From positions 1,178,001-1,242,000 of the forward strand of contig NZ_JAJSAR010000001.1 of the NCBI RefSeq assembly GCF_021729085.1: a stretch of DNA of 64,000 nt, in the 5' to 3' direction. Below, piece by piece: positions 55,465-64,000 of the stretch. A model generated the notes under the pieces. That model was not told the origin of the DNA. It saw only the letters and a list, made by a program, of their open reading frames with translations, and made no database searches. The position numbers and the translations under genes are program-made. The stretch is from Pseudohongiella sp. O18 (GTDB taxonomy: Bacteria > Pseudomonadota > Gammaproteobacteria > Pseudomonadales > Pseudohongiellaceae). Position 1 is the first letter of the stretch, and each line of letters opens with the position of its first letter.

Positions 55465-56160
55465 TCAGCTTTCAGGTTCCAGCATCGGCAATAACACGGG
55501 CCATACAATATCAACAATCATGCCTTGCGCCTCAGCGCGCGGGTGAATGCCGTCATCCTGCATTAAGTCCGCCTGGTCAGCGATGCCGTCCAGCAGGAAG
55601 GGAATAAATGTCGTCCCGTACTGGTCCGCAAGTTCCTGGTACTGGTCGTAGAAGGGCTGCGTATAGCGTGGCCCATAGTTGGGTGGAATCTGGATGCCAA
55701 CCAGCATCACGCGCGCGCCTGCCTGCTGGCTCAATTCGATCATCTGCTGCAGATTGGCGCGTATGGTGGGGACTGGCAGGCCGCGCAGGCCGTCATTGCC
55801 GCCCAGTTCAAGGATCACGATATCGGGTTGCGTGCTGTCGAGAACTGCAGGCAGGCGCGCCAGGCCGCCGCTGGTGGTTTCGCCGCTGACACTGGCGTTT
55901 TGCACCTGCCAGTGCAGGCCGTCAGTGTCCACGCGCTGCTGCAGCAAAGCCACCCAGCCCTGTTCCTCATCCATGCGGTACGCAGCGCTCAGGCTGTCGC
56001 CAAATACCAGCACTACCCCAGGCTCAGACTCTGCCCACGCTGCTGACACAGTAGCCAAAACCGTGAAGAGAGCCAGAGCCGCGACCTGAGCCACGAATCG
56101 ACACGAAAACGCGACCTGTCGCAACAACTTGCGGCAGGCAGAAAAAGATTTGTCAGGCAT
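55465..56160 (-). CDS. tesA: Arylesterase/acyl-CoA thioesterase TesA (SGNH hydrolase)
   Basis: A 231-residue periplasmic GDSL hydrolase. After a signal peptide (cleavage near AAWA, about residue 43) comes the nucleophile block VLVFGDSLSAAYRM, ASVSGETTSGG, the ELGGNDGLRG block and the Asp/His pair in DGIHP. Length after processing matches E. coli TesA. It is divergent from ybbA, its usual partner locus. Confidence 0.94.
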   Translation of the reverse strand: MPDKSFSACRKLLRQVAFSCRFVAQVAALALFTVLATVSAAWAESEPGVVLVFGDSLSAAYRMDEEQGWVALLQQRVDTDGLHWQVQNASVSGETTSGGLARLPAVLDSTQPDIVILELGGNDGLRGLPVPTIRANLQQMIELSQQAGARVMLVGIQIPPNYGPRYTQPFYDQYQELADQYGTTFIPFLLDGIADQADLMQDDGIHPRAEAQGMIVDIVWPVLLPMLEPES

Positions 56161-56350
56161 AAGTCAGTACAATACACCGTTTGTGAAAAGACATTTATAA
56201 CGCTTAGAGTAAGACTTCTGCAGCATCGCTGCAATGCAGTGAGTCCGGATACTGCCGGCAGCAAAATGAACCTGGCAGCCACTCTCAACGTATTCATTAC
56301 GCTTTCTAGATACGAGCGAACCGTAAAATCAGGTCAGGAGACGCCAGCGC

Positions 56351-57034
56351 ATGACAGCCATTCTGGAAGCCAGACATCTGGCCAAACAAGTCAGTACCAG
56401 TGAGGGCCAGCTGGTTATCCTCAAGGATATCAATCTGAGCATCGAGCCGGCGGAGACAGTTGCCATTGTTGGTGCATCGGGTTCCGGCAAGTCCACTCTA
56501 CTTGGGCTGATGGCAGGTCTGGACACAGCCAGCAGCGGTGACATGCTGCTGGATGGCGATAATCTCTCGGCAATGAACGAGGACGAGCGGGCCATCATTC
56601 GCGGCCAGTCAGTTGGTTTTGTGTTTCAGTCCTTTCAGCTGTTGCCCAGTCTGACAGCGCTGGAAAACGTCATGCTGCCAATTGAGCTGAAAAATGACAG
56701 CGATGCCCGAGGCAAAGCGGCAAGGCTGCTGCAGCGTGTGGGGCTGGAGTCGCGTCTGCATCACTACCCCAACCAGCTTTCCGGTGGCGAGCAGCAGCGT
56801 GTAGCCATCGCCAGGGCCTTTGCTTCCGAGGCGCGTATCCTGTTTGCTGATGAACCCACTGGCAACCTCGATACGGCGACCGGTGCCAAGGTCATTGACC
56901 TGCTGTTTTCGCTGAATGCTGAATTTTCCACCACCCTGGTTCTGGTGACTCACGATGACCGCCTCGCGGCGCGCTGCAAACGAGTGATCCGACTGGTGGC
57001 GGGCGACATCACTGAGGACAGTCGGCATGAGTGA
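56351..57034 (+). CDS. ybbA: ABC transporter ATPase, YbbA (LolD-like)
   Basis: A 227-residue ATPase with Walker A GASGSGKSTLL, signature LSGGEQQRVAIARA and Walker B ILFADEPTGNLD. It groups with LolD/MacB-type ATPases. It overlaps the large permease gene by 8 bases and forms the conserved tesA-ybbA-ybbP set. The substrate is unknown; a lipoprotein or lipid role is inferred only from the family. Confidence 0.94.
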   Translation: MTAILEARHLAKQVSTSEGQLVILKDINLSIEPAETVAIVGASGSGKSTLLGLMAGLDTASSGDMLLDGDNLSAMNEDERAIIRGQSVGFVFQSFQLLPSLTALENVMLPIELKNDSDARGKAARLLQRVGLESRLHHYPNQLSGGEQQRVAIARAFASEARILFADEPTGNLDTATGAKVIDLLFSLNAEFSTTLVLVTHDDRLAARCKRVIRLVAGDITEDSRHE

Positions 57035-59672
57035 TCAGGGCAGCAAAAGCGTCAATGGCGCTGGTCTGCAGCGATTGACACTTATTCGCATCGCGCTGCG
57101 CCTGCTCTGGCGCGACTGGCGCGGCGGTGAATTAAAACTGCTGCTGTTCGCCATGATCATGGCAGTGACATCTGTCAGTGGTATCGCGCTGTTTACCGAC
57201 CGGCTTGAACGGGCACTGTTGCAGGAGTCAGCCAATATGCTGGCCGCTGACCGCGTGCTGAGCGGGCGTACGCAGCCGCCCCGTGAATGGCTGCAGGAAG
57301 CGGAATCCCGAGGCCTGCAGACTGCCGAGTTTGTTGCCTTCGCATCCATGGTATTTTCCGATCAGGGCAATATGCTGGTGTCTGCCAAGGCAGTCAGCGA
57401 TGCCTACCCTCTGCGTGGCGAGCTGCAGGTGGCGGATAGGCCATTCGGTCCTCCCTATGTCAGTGATCAGGGCGGCCCCGAACCGGGCGAAGTCTGGGTG
57501 GAGTCCCGCATCCTGCCGGCGCTGGGCGCTGAAGTGGGGGATAGCATATATCTGGGTGACGCAGAATTTGTGGTCAGCCGTGTTCTGGTCCAGGAGCCGG
57601 ATCGACAGCAGGGCGGCATGATGGAAAACGCCGGTCCACGTCTGTTGATGCATCTGGAGGATGTGCCGGCCACCAATATTATTCAGCCTGGCAGTCGTTT
57701 GACCTATCGCTATCTGTTTGCCGGCGACCAGGCGGCACTGGAAACCTTCGCGGACTGGCTGCAGTCTCAGCCGGAGAACGGCTTCCGGCTAAGCGATGTG
57801 CGCGATGAAAGCCAGGAAGTGGCAGAGGCCCTGGGGCGCGCCGAGAGCTTCCTGATGCTGGGCAGTCTGTTTGCGGTGCTGCTAGCTGGTATCGCCATCG
57901 CATTGACGGCGCGTCGCTATAGTGAGCGGCATTTTGACTATGCCGCCATCCTGAAAACCATAGGCTGCACGGCGGGACAGATATCGGCAATTTACTTCGT
58001 TATTCTGGCTGCCTTGCTGGTGCTGGCCGTTGTCCTGGGTTCGGTGCTGGGCTGGCTGGTTCACGAAGCCATTCTGATGGCCCTGGCCTCTGTTATTCCT
58101 ATCCAGCTGCCAGAGGCGTCTTTCCTGCCCTACACCATAGGCGCGGCGACGGCACTGATCTGCCTGTTCGCCTTTGCCCTGCCACCCTTGCTGGCGCTCA
58201 AGCACATCTCTCCGCTGCGAGTGTTGCGCAAAGATCTGGATGACTCCCACCTGAGTACACGCTTGCCCTATGCGCTCGGTCTGGCTGGTGCGCTCGTGTT
58301 AATTCTCTGGTACAGCCAGGACCTGCTTATCAGTGCCATTCTGGTCGCTGCCGTGGCCGGTGTGGCGGTTACTCTTGGTCTGCTCTCGCTGCTCCTGCTG
58401 CGCAGTGGCTCGGCGGTTGGCATGCGCGCTGGCAGTGCCAGTATGCTGGCCATGTCTGCGGTGCGGCGGCGACGTCGTCAGAGTGTGCTGCAGGTGCTGG
58501 TGTTCTCACTGACCATCATGAGCCTGTTAACGCTGGCGCTGCTGCGAACTGACCTAATCAGGGACTGGCAGGCACAACTGCCCGAGAATACCCCCAATCA
58601 TTTCATGATGAATATCACCGAGTCCCAGGTAGATGGCATGGAGGCGTTTCTGGCACAGCGGGATATCGCGACAAATGCGTTTTACCCGATGATGACTGCC
58701 GGACTGGTCAGCGTGAACGGCGAACCGCCACGTAACCCCTGGGACGATGACGATGATGAGGGGCAGCAGAACCTGACCGAGCGCAGCGGGCAGCTCAATG
58801 AGATGTCGCCCCAGGATGGCCAGAGCGCCGACGCTCAGAGCGAAGGCGAAGAGGGGGAGCGTGAGCGGGTGATCAATCGCCAGGTGACCTATACGGATTC
58901 GCTGCCTCCGGACAACCAGATTGTCGCTGGTGAATGGTGGTCGGGTGCGGACATCGCAGGCCAGGTTTCGGTTGAAGATGATTATGCTTCACGGCTGGGT
59001 GTGTCTCTGGGCGACGAACTGGTATTCCGTGTCGGTGAAGACGAAGTGACGGTAACAGTGACCAGCATGCGCAGTGTTCGCTGGGACAATATGCAGCCGA
59101 ATTTCTTCTTTATTTTTTCGCCAGGCACGCTGGACTACCTGGGCGCCACCTATCTGTCTACGCTGCTGCTGGAGGGCGAGGAAAAGTTGCAGCTAAACGA
59201 GCTGCTGCGGCAGTTTCCGACCATCGTGGTACTTGAGGTCGATGCTCTGATTGAGCAAATTCAGACAATCATTGCCCAGGTCAGCTCGGCCATTGAACTG
59301 ATTGCGGTGCTGGTTTTGCTGTCCGGTGCGCTGGTGCTGCTGGCCTGTGTCAACGCCACGCTGGATGAGCGTTTTCGGGAGAATGCGATACTGCGAACCC
59401 TGGGTGCGGGCAGGCGGCTGATCTTGAATGCGCTGCTGCTGGAATTTGCCTTTATCGGGCTGTTGGCCGGTTTAATTGCTACCATAGGAGCAGAATTGAG
59501 TCTTTACTACCTGCAGACGCAGGTATTTGGCCAGGACTTCAGATTGCACTATTGGGTGTGGTTTGCCGGTCCATTGGCGGGAACCATCATTATCGCTGCA
59601 CTGGGCGTCAATGCCACACGGCGAGTTGTCAATACCAGTCCCCTGGCGGTGCTGCGGCAATTGACGGTCTGA
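57027..59672 (+). CDS. ybbP: FtsX-type ABC permease YbbP
   Basis: An 881-residue membrane protein of the YbbP family with two FtsX/MacB-like domains: a first TM near 31-55, two TM groups near 285-420 and 435-515, and a last FtsX domain from about 745. Periplasmic parts lie between. A run of Asp/Glu/Ser residues around 570-617 (starts NPWDDDDDEG) interrupts the second periplasmic domain. It pairs with YbbA. Confidence 0.92.
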   Translation: MSDQGSKSVNGAGLQRLTLIRIALRLLWRDWRGGELKLLLFAMIMAVTSVSGIALFTDRLERALLQESANMLAADRVLSGRTQPPREWLQEAESRGLQTAEFVAFASMVFSDQGNMLVSAKAVSDAYPLRGELQVADRPFGPPYVSDQGGPEPGEVWVESRILPALGAEVGDSIYLGDAEFVVSRVLVQEPDRQQGGMMENAGPRLLMHLEDVPATNIIQPGSRLTYRYLFAGDQAALETFADWLQSQPENGFRLSDVRDESQEVAEALGRAESFLMLGSLFAVLLAGIAIALTARRYSERHFDYAAILKTIGCTAGQISAIYFVILAALLVLAVVLGSVLGWLVHEAILMALASVIPIQLPEASFLPYTIGAATALICLFAFALPPLLALKHISPLRVLRKDLDDSHLSTRLPYALGLAGALVLILWYSQDLLISAILVAAVAGVAVTLGLLSLLLLRSGSAVGMRAGSASMLAMSAVRRRRRQSVLQVLVFSLTIMSLLTLALLRTDLIRDWQAQLPENTPNHFMMNITESQVDGMEAFLAQRDIATNAFYPMMTAGLVSVNGEPPRNPWDDDDDEGQQNLTERSGQLNEMSPQDGQSADAQSEGEEGERERVINRQVTYTDSLPPDNQIVAGEWWSGADIAGQVSVEDDYASRLGVSLGDELVFRVGEDEVTVTVTSMRSVRWDNMQPNFFFIFSPGTLDYLGATYLSTLLLEGEEKLQLNELLRQFPTIVVLEVDALIEQIQTIIAQVSSAIELIAVLVLLSGALVLLACVNATLDERFRENAILRTLGAGRRLILNALLLEFAFIGLLAGLIATIGAELSLYYLQTQVFGQDFRLHYWVWFAGPLAGTIIIAALGVNATRRVVNTSPLAVLRQLTV

Positions 59673-59691
59673 CAGAACAGGAGTCGACACT

Positions 59692-60321
59692 ATGAGACTG
59701 ACAGGAACAATCAAACAGGTAACGCAGTGGCTGCTTGCCTGGGCCCTGATGAGTGCGGGCGCCATCAGCCTGGCGCAGGAAAGCGGCGTGGACGAGCTCA
59801 GCCGTGAGTGCGTGTATGGTGACTGCCAGGAAGGCTTCGGCACGCTGGAAATTCGCACGACACTGGGGACCGATCGATATGAAGGCAACTTTCAGGACGG
59901 CAAATTCCATGGTCATGGTCGCTACGAGCGGATGATCAGTCGTTTTGAGCGCGCCTACTACGAGGGAGACTGGGTGTTGGGAGTCAAGGAAGGGCGTGGC
60001 ACCTATTGGGATGGTCGCGATCGTCTGTACATTGGCCAGTGGCGCAATGACCGCAGACACGGTTATGGCTCCTATTTTATTGGCATAGAAGACTGGCATC
60101 CCAACAAGCATTCCGAGCACTGGCTGCGTGAAAATGTTGAAAACTATACCGGTGATTTTGTGGATGATCTGTATCAGGGGCAGGGAACTTACCGATGGCC
60201 GGATGGTCAGAGATACGTCGGCGGTTTCTACGCCAATGAAAAACATGGACCTGGCACGTTTTACTATCCAACCGGCACTCGTCGTGATCAGGTTTGGGAA
60301 TATGGCCGCTTCGTGCGATAA
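59692..60321 (+). CDS. Exported MORN-repeat protein
   Basis: A 209-residue protein with an N-terminal signal peptide (about 1-28) and several MORN repeats (for example YEGNFQDGKFHGHGRYE, YIGQWRNDRRHGYGSY, YVGGFYANEKHGPGTFYY). MORN repeats form beta-hairpin rods that bind protein or lipid. There is no enzymatic domain. It lies 19 bases after ybbP. Function is unknown. Confidence 0.85.
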   Translation: MRLTGTIKQVTQWLLAWALMSAGAISLAQESGVDELSRECVYGDCQEGFGTLEIRTTLGTDRYEGNFQDGKFHGHGRYERMISRFERAYYEGDWVLGVKEGRGTYWDGRDRLYIGQWRNDRRHGYGSYFIGIEDWHPNKHSEHWLRENVENYTGDFVDDLYQGQGTYRWPDGQRYVGGFYANEKHGPGTFYYPTGTRRDQVWEYGRFVR

Positions 60322-60344
60322 CCTAGAATAACAGAGACGCTGTA

Positions 60345-60983
60345 ATGGATTTGCAATCGATTCGCCGTGAGTATTTGCGCGGCAGCCTGACCCGCGAAGA
60401 TCTGCTGGATGACCCAATCAAACAGTTCCAGCGATGGATGGAAGAAGCCATCAGGATGGAGCAGACGGAACCCACTGCGATGGTGGTGGCGACCACGCCA
60501 CGCGACGGACAGCCCAGTCAGCGTGTGGTATTGCTGAAGGGAGTTGATGAGCGTGGTTTTACGTTCTTCACAAATTACGAGAGCCGCAAGGCCCGTGAGA
60601 TCGCCGTCAATTCGCGTGTCAGTCTTCACTTCCCGTGGCTTAGTATTGAGCGTCAGGTCATCATCGGTGGCGTGGCCGAGAAGGTATCTGTGGAAGAGTC
60701 CCGCGCTTACTTCAGCAGTCGTCCTAGAGAAAGCCAGCTAGGCGCCTGGGCGTCACCACAAAGCCGTGTGCTGGAGTCTCGCGAGAGCATGCTTCAGCAA
60801 TTTGATTCGATTTCCAAAAAGTTCAAGGACGGTGAAATTCCGCTGCCGGAATTCTGGGGCGGGTTTCGCGTGCGTCCCTGCCAGATCGAGTTCTGGCAGG
60901 GCGGGGCGAGACGCCTGCATGATCGTTTCGTTTATACCCTGCAGGCTGGCGGCGACTGGAATATCGAGCGGCTGGCGCCCTGA
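60345..60983 (+). CDS. pdxH: Pyridoxamine 5'-phosphate oxidase
   Basis: A 212-residue FMN enzyme making pyridoxal 5'-phosphate. Motifs: RRVYLRG-like IRREYLRGSL, TPRDGQPSQRVVLLKGVD, FFTNYESRKAREI and the C-terminal RPCQIEFWQGGARRLHDRF (quoted in part) with the final RLAP. It lies 23 bases after the MORN gene and converges on the phosphofructokinase gene. Confidence 0.97.
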   Translation: MDLQSIRREYLRGSLTREDLLDDPIKQFQRWMEEAIRMEQTEPTAMVVATTPRDGQPSQRVVLLKGVDERGFTFFTNYESRKAREIAVNSRVSLHFPWLSIERQVIIGGVAEKVSVEESRAYFSSRPRESQLGAWASPQSRVLESRESMLQQFDSISKKFKDGEIPLPEFWGGFRVRPCQIEFWQGGARRLHDRFVYTLQAGGDWNIERLAP

Positions 60984-60986
60984 TTA

Positions 60987-62249
60987 TCAGCGCGCTTCCC
61001 AGTCGGCTAGCTGTTTCTTCTCCAGAACTGATTTCAGGCGTGCATACTGTGGCAGACCGTTTTTATACGGCGGGTAGTCCTCGCCCTTAATCAGTGGTGA
61101 GAAATACCTGCGTGCCGTTTCAGTAATACCGAAACCATCTTCTGTAATGTAGTCCCGGGGCATTGGCTTTTCGACGTTAGCGACGTCAGCAAGTGCTGCT
61201 TCGCCAATTTCCCAGTCATACTTGTCACCAGGTTTGCGCACAATGGTTGGCATGACTGCATTCTTGCCAGCCAGTGCAAATTCCACAGCAGCCTTGCCGA
61301 CAGCGTAGGCCTGCGCTACATCAGTTCCCGATGCAATATGCCGTGCTGCGCGCTGCAGGTAATCTGCGACCGCCCAGTGGTATTTGTAGCCAAGTTCCTG
61401 CTTGACCATGCTGGCAATAAACGGTGCCACGCCGCCCAGCTGTGTGTGTCCGAATGCATCTTTGCCGCCAGCGTCAGCCAGGAACTGGCCGTTGTCGTAA
61501 CGAGCGCCTTCTGACACAACAATTGCACAATAGCCGTACTGGTTGACGCAGTGTTTGACGCGTCGCAGAAAGCTTGCTTTGTCGAATGCGATTTCAGGGA
61601 ACAGAATGATGTGAGGTGCGTCACCTTCCTGCTCTGAAGCCAGGCCTGCTGCGCCGGCAATCCATCCGGCATGGCGCCCCATTACCTCCATCACAAACAC
61701 CTTTGTAGAGCTTTCGCACATGGACGCGACATCAAGGCCAGCTTCGCGAATTGATACCGCGACATACTTGGCGACAGATCCGAACCCGGGACAGTTGTCG
61801 GTGATTGGCAGGTCGTTATCGACAGTCTTCGGAATGCCGATGCAGGTGATCGGGAAGCCTTCTTTAAGGCTGAGCATGGACACCTTGTTGGCGGTGTCCT
61901 GCGAGTCGCCACCACCGTTGTACAGGAAGTAACGGATATTGTGCGCCCGGAAAACATCCATCAGGCGCTGATACTCCGCGCGGTTGTCTTCCAGGCTCTT
62001 GAGCTTGTAACGGCAGGAACCAAATGCGCCTGCGGGTGTGTGGCGCAGGGCGGCGATGGTGGCATCGGACTCTTTGCTGGTGTCGATCAACTCTTCACGC
62101 AGTGCGCCGATGATGCCATTCATACCGGCGTATACTTTGCCGATCCTGTCTGAGTGTTTGCGGGCGGTTTCGATAACGCCACAGGCGCTGGCATTGATGA
62201 CGGCGGTCACGCCGCCGGACTGAGCGTAAAAAAGATTGGCTTTGGACAT
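60987..62249 (-). CDS. pfp: Diphosphate-dependent 6-phosphofructokinase
   Basis: A 420-residue phosphofructokinase started at the ATG 62249 (MSKANLFYAQSGG); the open frame upstream to 62324 adds only unconserved residues. The substrate block PKTVDNDLPITD and NGGGDSQDTANK are typical of PPi-dependent enzymes; ATP enzymes use GTIDND and a GGDGS loop. It catalyses reversible fructose-6-P phosphorylation with pyrophosphate. With pgi it would complete upper glycolysis. Confidence 0.9.
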   Translation of the reverse strand: MSKANLFYAQSGGVTAVINASACGVIETARKHSDRIGKVYAGMNGIIGALREELIDTSKESDATIAALRHTPAGAFGSCRYKLKSLEDNRAEYQRLMDVFRAHNIRYFLYNGGGDSQDTANKVSMLSLKEGFPITCIGIPKTVDNDLPITDNCPGFGSVAKYVAVSIREAGLDVASMCESSTKVFVMEVMGRHAGWIAGAAGLASEQEGDAPHIILFPEIAFDKASFLRRVKHCVNQYGYCAIVVSEGARYDNGQFLADAGGKDAFGHTQLGGVAPFIASMVKQELGYKYHWAVADYLQRAARHIASGTDVAQAYAVGKAAVEFALAGKNAVMPTIVRKPGDKYDWEIGEAALADVANVEKPMPRDYITEDGFGITETARRYFSPLIKGEDYPPYKNGLPQYARLKSVLEKKQLADWEAR

Positions 62250-62398
62250 GCTGTACCTGTGGGATTTCCTGTGAGCGGTGGAGGCGAGATGCAAAGTGGA
62301 ACGGGCCGGGGCATAATGGTACAAATTGTGCCGCGCCTTGGCAATCCGGCGCCGTACGTGTCTCGTATCGTAGATTCCTGCCTGATTCGGATTTTTAC

Positions 62399-62974
62399 AT
62401 GAAGCGATTGATCATAGGGATGTCAGGGGCCAGCGGGCTTATTTACGGCATCAGACTACTGGAAGTGTTAAAACACACCGACGACGTCGAAACCCACCTG
62501 GTAATGACACCCTCTGCACGACTGAATATCAGCCTCGAAACCGACTGGCAGGCTGATGAAGTAATCGCGATGGCTGACCAGTTTCATTCCGTCAAAGACC
62601 TGGCTGCCAGCATTGCCAGTGGCTCTTACCGGACGGATGGCATGGTGGTTGCGCCATGTTCGATTAAAACCCTGTCGGCCATTGCCAACTGCTATGCCGA
62701 CAACCTGCTCACCCGTGCTGCCGATGTGGTCCTCAAGGAGCGGCGACGACTGGTGCTGATGCCGCGTGAAACGCCTCTGCACACCGGGCACTGTGAGTTG
62801 TTGTTGCGGGCGAGCCAGATGGGTGCCATTCTTGCGCCGCCCATGCCAGCCATGTATGCGCGGCCGCAATCGGTTGACGACATCATCAATCACAGCGTGG
62901 GACGAGTGCTGGATCTGTTTGATATCGAATCAGGTCTGGTCAAACGCTGGCTGGGAGCTGCGGCGCAAAGCTGA
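62399..62974 (+). CDS. ubiX: Flavin prenyltransferase UbiX
   Basis: A 191-residue enzyme making prenylated FMN, the cofactor of UbiD in ubiquinone synthesis. Motifs: IGMSGASGLIYGIRLLEVL (quoted), TPSARLNI, MVVAPCSIKTLSAI and RETPLHTGHCELLLRA. Its 3' end overlaps the opposing TIGR02444 gene by 35 bases. coq7 and ubiB are elsewhere in the window. Confidence 0.96.
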   Translation: MKRLIIGMSGASGLIYGIRLLEVLKHTDDVETHLVMTPSARLNISLETDWQADEVIAMADQFHSVKDLAASIASGSYRTDGMVVAPCSIKTLSAIANCYADNLLTRAADVVLKERRRLVLMPRETPLHTGHCELLLRASQMGAILAPPMPAMYARPQSVDDIINHSVGRVLDLFDIESGLVKRWLGAAAQS

Positions 62975-63425
62975 GCAGTGCCTGCCACCGGGCATCGGGG
63001 ATAGCGGGTGCGAACAGACCTCCATAGTCGCACAGATTATTCCGGATGGACTGCTGGCTGCCGCTGGCAGTGGATTGTTCGATCCAGGGTACGGCCATTG
63101 CTTCGAGCTCTTTCAATAGCGCGAGCTCGGCCTTCAGCTCGGTGGCTTTGATTCGCTCTCTCAGTTCAGACTGCGCCTGCCAGCCTTCTTTCATCCAGCG
63201 ACGGGCAGCTCGCAAGGGCCTAATGACCTGCTGCGACAAGGACTGACTGTGCGCCAGTGTCTTCGACCCCAGAGTCTCTGGCAGGTCGCCCACGCAGGCC
63301 CCGTACCAGCAAAGGAACAGTGCGTAGGGCACATCGATGCCGTATTCATCCTGCAGTAACAGGCAACAACCCTGGACTTCAGGTTGCTGGTACAATTCGA
63401 GCGCGTAGTCGGTCAGCGATATCAT
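62940..63425 (-). CDS. TIGR02444 (DUF2390) family protein
   Basis: A 161-residue helical protein recognised by the YALFLCWYGACVGDLP region and the RPLRAARRWMK block of the TIGR02444/DUF2390 family. No function is established. It overlaps ubiX by 35 bases on the other strand and is divergent from mpl. Confidence 0.8.
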   Translation of the reverse strand: MISLTDYALELYQQPEVQGCCLLLQDEYGIDVPYALFLCWYGACVGDLPETLGSKTLAHSQSLSQQVIRPLRAARRWMKEGWQAQSELRERIKATELKAELALLKELEAMAVPWIEQSTASGSQQSIRNNLCDYGGLFAPAIPDARWQALLSFAPQLPASV

Positions 63426-63505
63426 TCGGCAATGACTGTCTTGTTGAATTTATCCTGATCGTCGACAGGATGCTACATTAGGGATATTAGCGTACAGGAT
63501 CACTT

Positions 63506-64000
63506 ATGCGAATTCATATTCTGGGTATTTGCGGCACATTCATGGGCAGCCTGGCCATTCTGGCCAAGGAGCTCGGCATGCAGGTGAGCGGCTCGGACGC
63601 CAATGTGTACCCGCCCATGAGCACGCAGCTTGAGCAGCAGGGTATCGCCTTGCACGAGGGTTTTGATCCTGCTCATCTGCAGCCGCACCCTGACCTGGTG
63701 GTCATCGGCAATGCCATGTCACGCGGCAATCCCAGTGTCGAGTATGTGCTGAACCGCGGTCTGCCTTACTGCTCCGGTCCCGAATTTCTGTCCCGTTATG
63801 TATTGCCGGGCAAGTGGGTGCTGGCAGTCGCTGGTACCCATGGCAAGACCACCACCAGCGCCATGCTGGCATGGATTCTGGAATTTGCCGGTATGCAGCC
63901 AGGTTATCTGATTGGTGGTGTTCTCAAGAATCTGCCGTCCTCGGCCCGACTCGGAGGCAGTGATTTTTTTGTTGTCGAGGCGGATGAGTATGACAGCGCC
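63506..64000 (+). CDS. mpl: UDP-N-acetylmuramate:L-Ala-gamma-D-Glu-mDAP ligase (5' part, cut by window end)
   Basis: The first 165 codons of Mpl, which joins recycled murein tripeptide to UDP-MurNAc. The start MRIHILGICGTFMGSLAILA is diagnostic; the ATP loop is AGTHGKTTT (109-117), and VVEADEYDSA is the expected Mur-ligase segment. The rest lies beyond the window. The ATG follows ACAGGATC at usable spacing. Confidence 0.95.
   Translation, partial: MRIHILGICGTFMGSLAILAKELGMQVSGSDANVYPPMSTQLEQQGIALHEGFDPAHLQPHPDLVVIGNAMSRGNPSVEYVLNRGLPYCSGPEFLSRYVLPGKWVLAVAGTHGKTTTSAMLAWILEFAGMQPGYLIGGVLKNLPSSARLGGSDFFVVEADEYDSA

Overview
The window reads as chromosomal core sequence from a gammaproteobacterium, probably a marine, Pseudomonas-related lineage (Cellvibrionales, Halieaceae or Pseudohongiella-like; the genus cannot be fixed from sequence alone). 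The evidence is conserved gene order: glnA-ntrB-ntrC beside thiI and typA; ubiB-hisI-hisE-tatABC; fabA-fabB-dsbD-aroQ-accB-accC-prmA-dusB-fis-purH-purD; and tesA-ybbA-ybbP. A diphosphate-type phosphofructokinase, a large TonB-dependent receptor with a TIGR02466-type oxygenase beside it, and a DUF4331/TPR/HupE-UreJ cluster add to the marine picture. There is no prophage, CRISPR array or recognisable transposase.

Layout. 1-5.3 kb: periplasmic trypsin-like protease, ABC-F ATPase (yheS type) and an OmpR/histidine kinase pair. 5.33-5.51 kb: a 180-bp element with inverted-repeat ends, probably a dispersed non-coding repeat. 5.5-9.0 kb: a gliding-type ABC transporter operon (ATPase, permease, GldG-like). 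9.1-9.9 kb: a PhoD-like phosphatase broken by a large internal deletion. 10-14.4 kb: ntrC, ntrB and glnA, with a sigma-54 promoter and two NtrC boxes upstream of glnA. 14.5-19.9 kb: thiI, then a HupE/UreJ-like membrane protein, a secreted TPR protein and a DUF4331 protein. 20.2-27.5 kb: typA, dtd, tatCBA, hisE, hisI, ubiB and coq7. 27.5-38.1 kb: a long leftward run from fabA to purD carrying fatty acid, biotin carboxyl carrier, shikimate, translation-modification and purine genes. 38.2-41.9 kb: sugar-nucleotide genes (manC, galU, manB), followed on the other strand by a GNAT protein, a RimB-RimK fusion and pgi. 45.6 kb: tRNA-Thr. 46.1-50.8 kb: TonB receptor, 2OG-Fe(II) oxygenase and methyltransferase. 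50.9-56.2 kb: thioesterase, sirtuin, bcp, an esterase, pdxJ, an MFS transporter and tesA. 56.3-64 kb: ybbA/ybbP, a MORN protein, pdxH, PPi-phosphofructokinase, ubiX, a TIGR02444 protein and the 5' part of mpl.

How the genes fit together. Nitrogen control is self-contained: NtrB and NtrC are encoded directly downstream of the glnA promoter they should control. Pgi, PPi-PFK, ManC, ManB and GalU link central hexose phosphates to GDP-mannose and UDP-glucose for surface polysaccharide. FabA/FabB and AccB/AccC form a fatty-acid block. Coq7, UbiB and UbiX serve ubiquinone synthesis, and PdxJ and PdxH serve vitamin B6. The least understood parts are the DUF4331/TPR/HupE-UreJ envelope cluster, the RimB-RimK fusion with altered ligase motifs, the free-standing DsbD alpha domain where full dsbD normally sits, and the 180-bp repeat.
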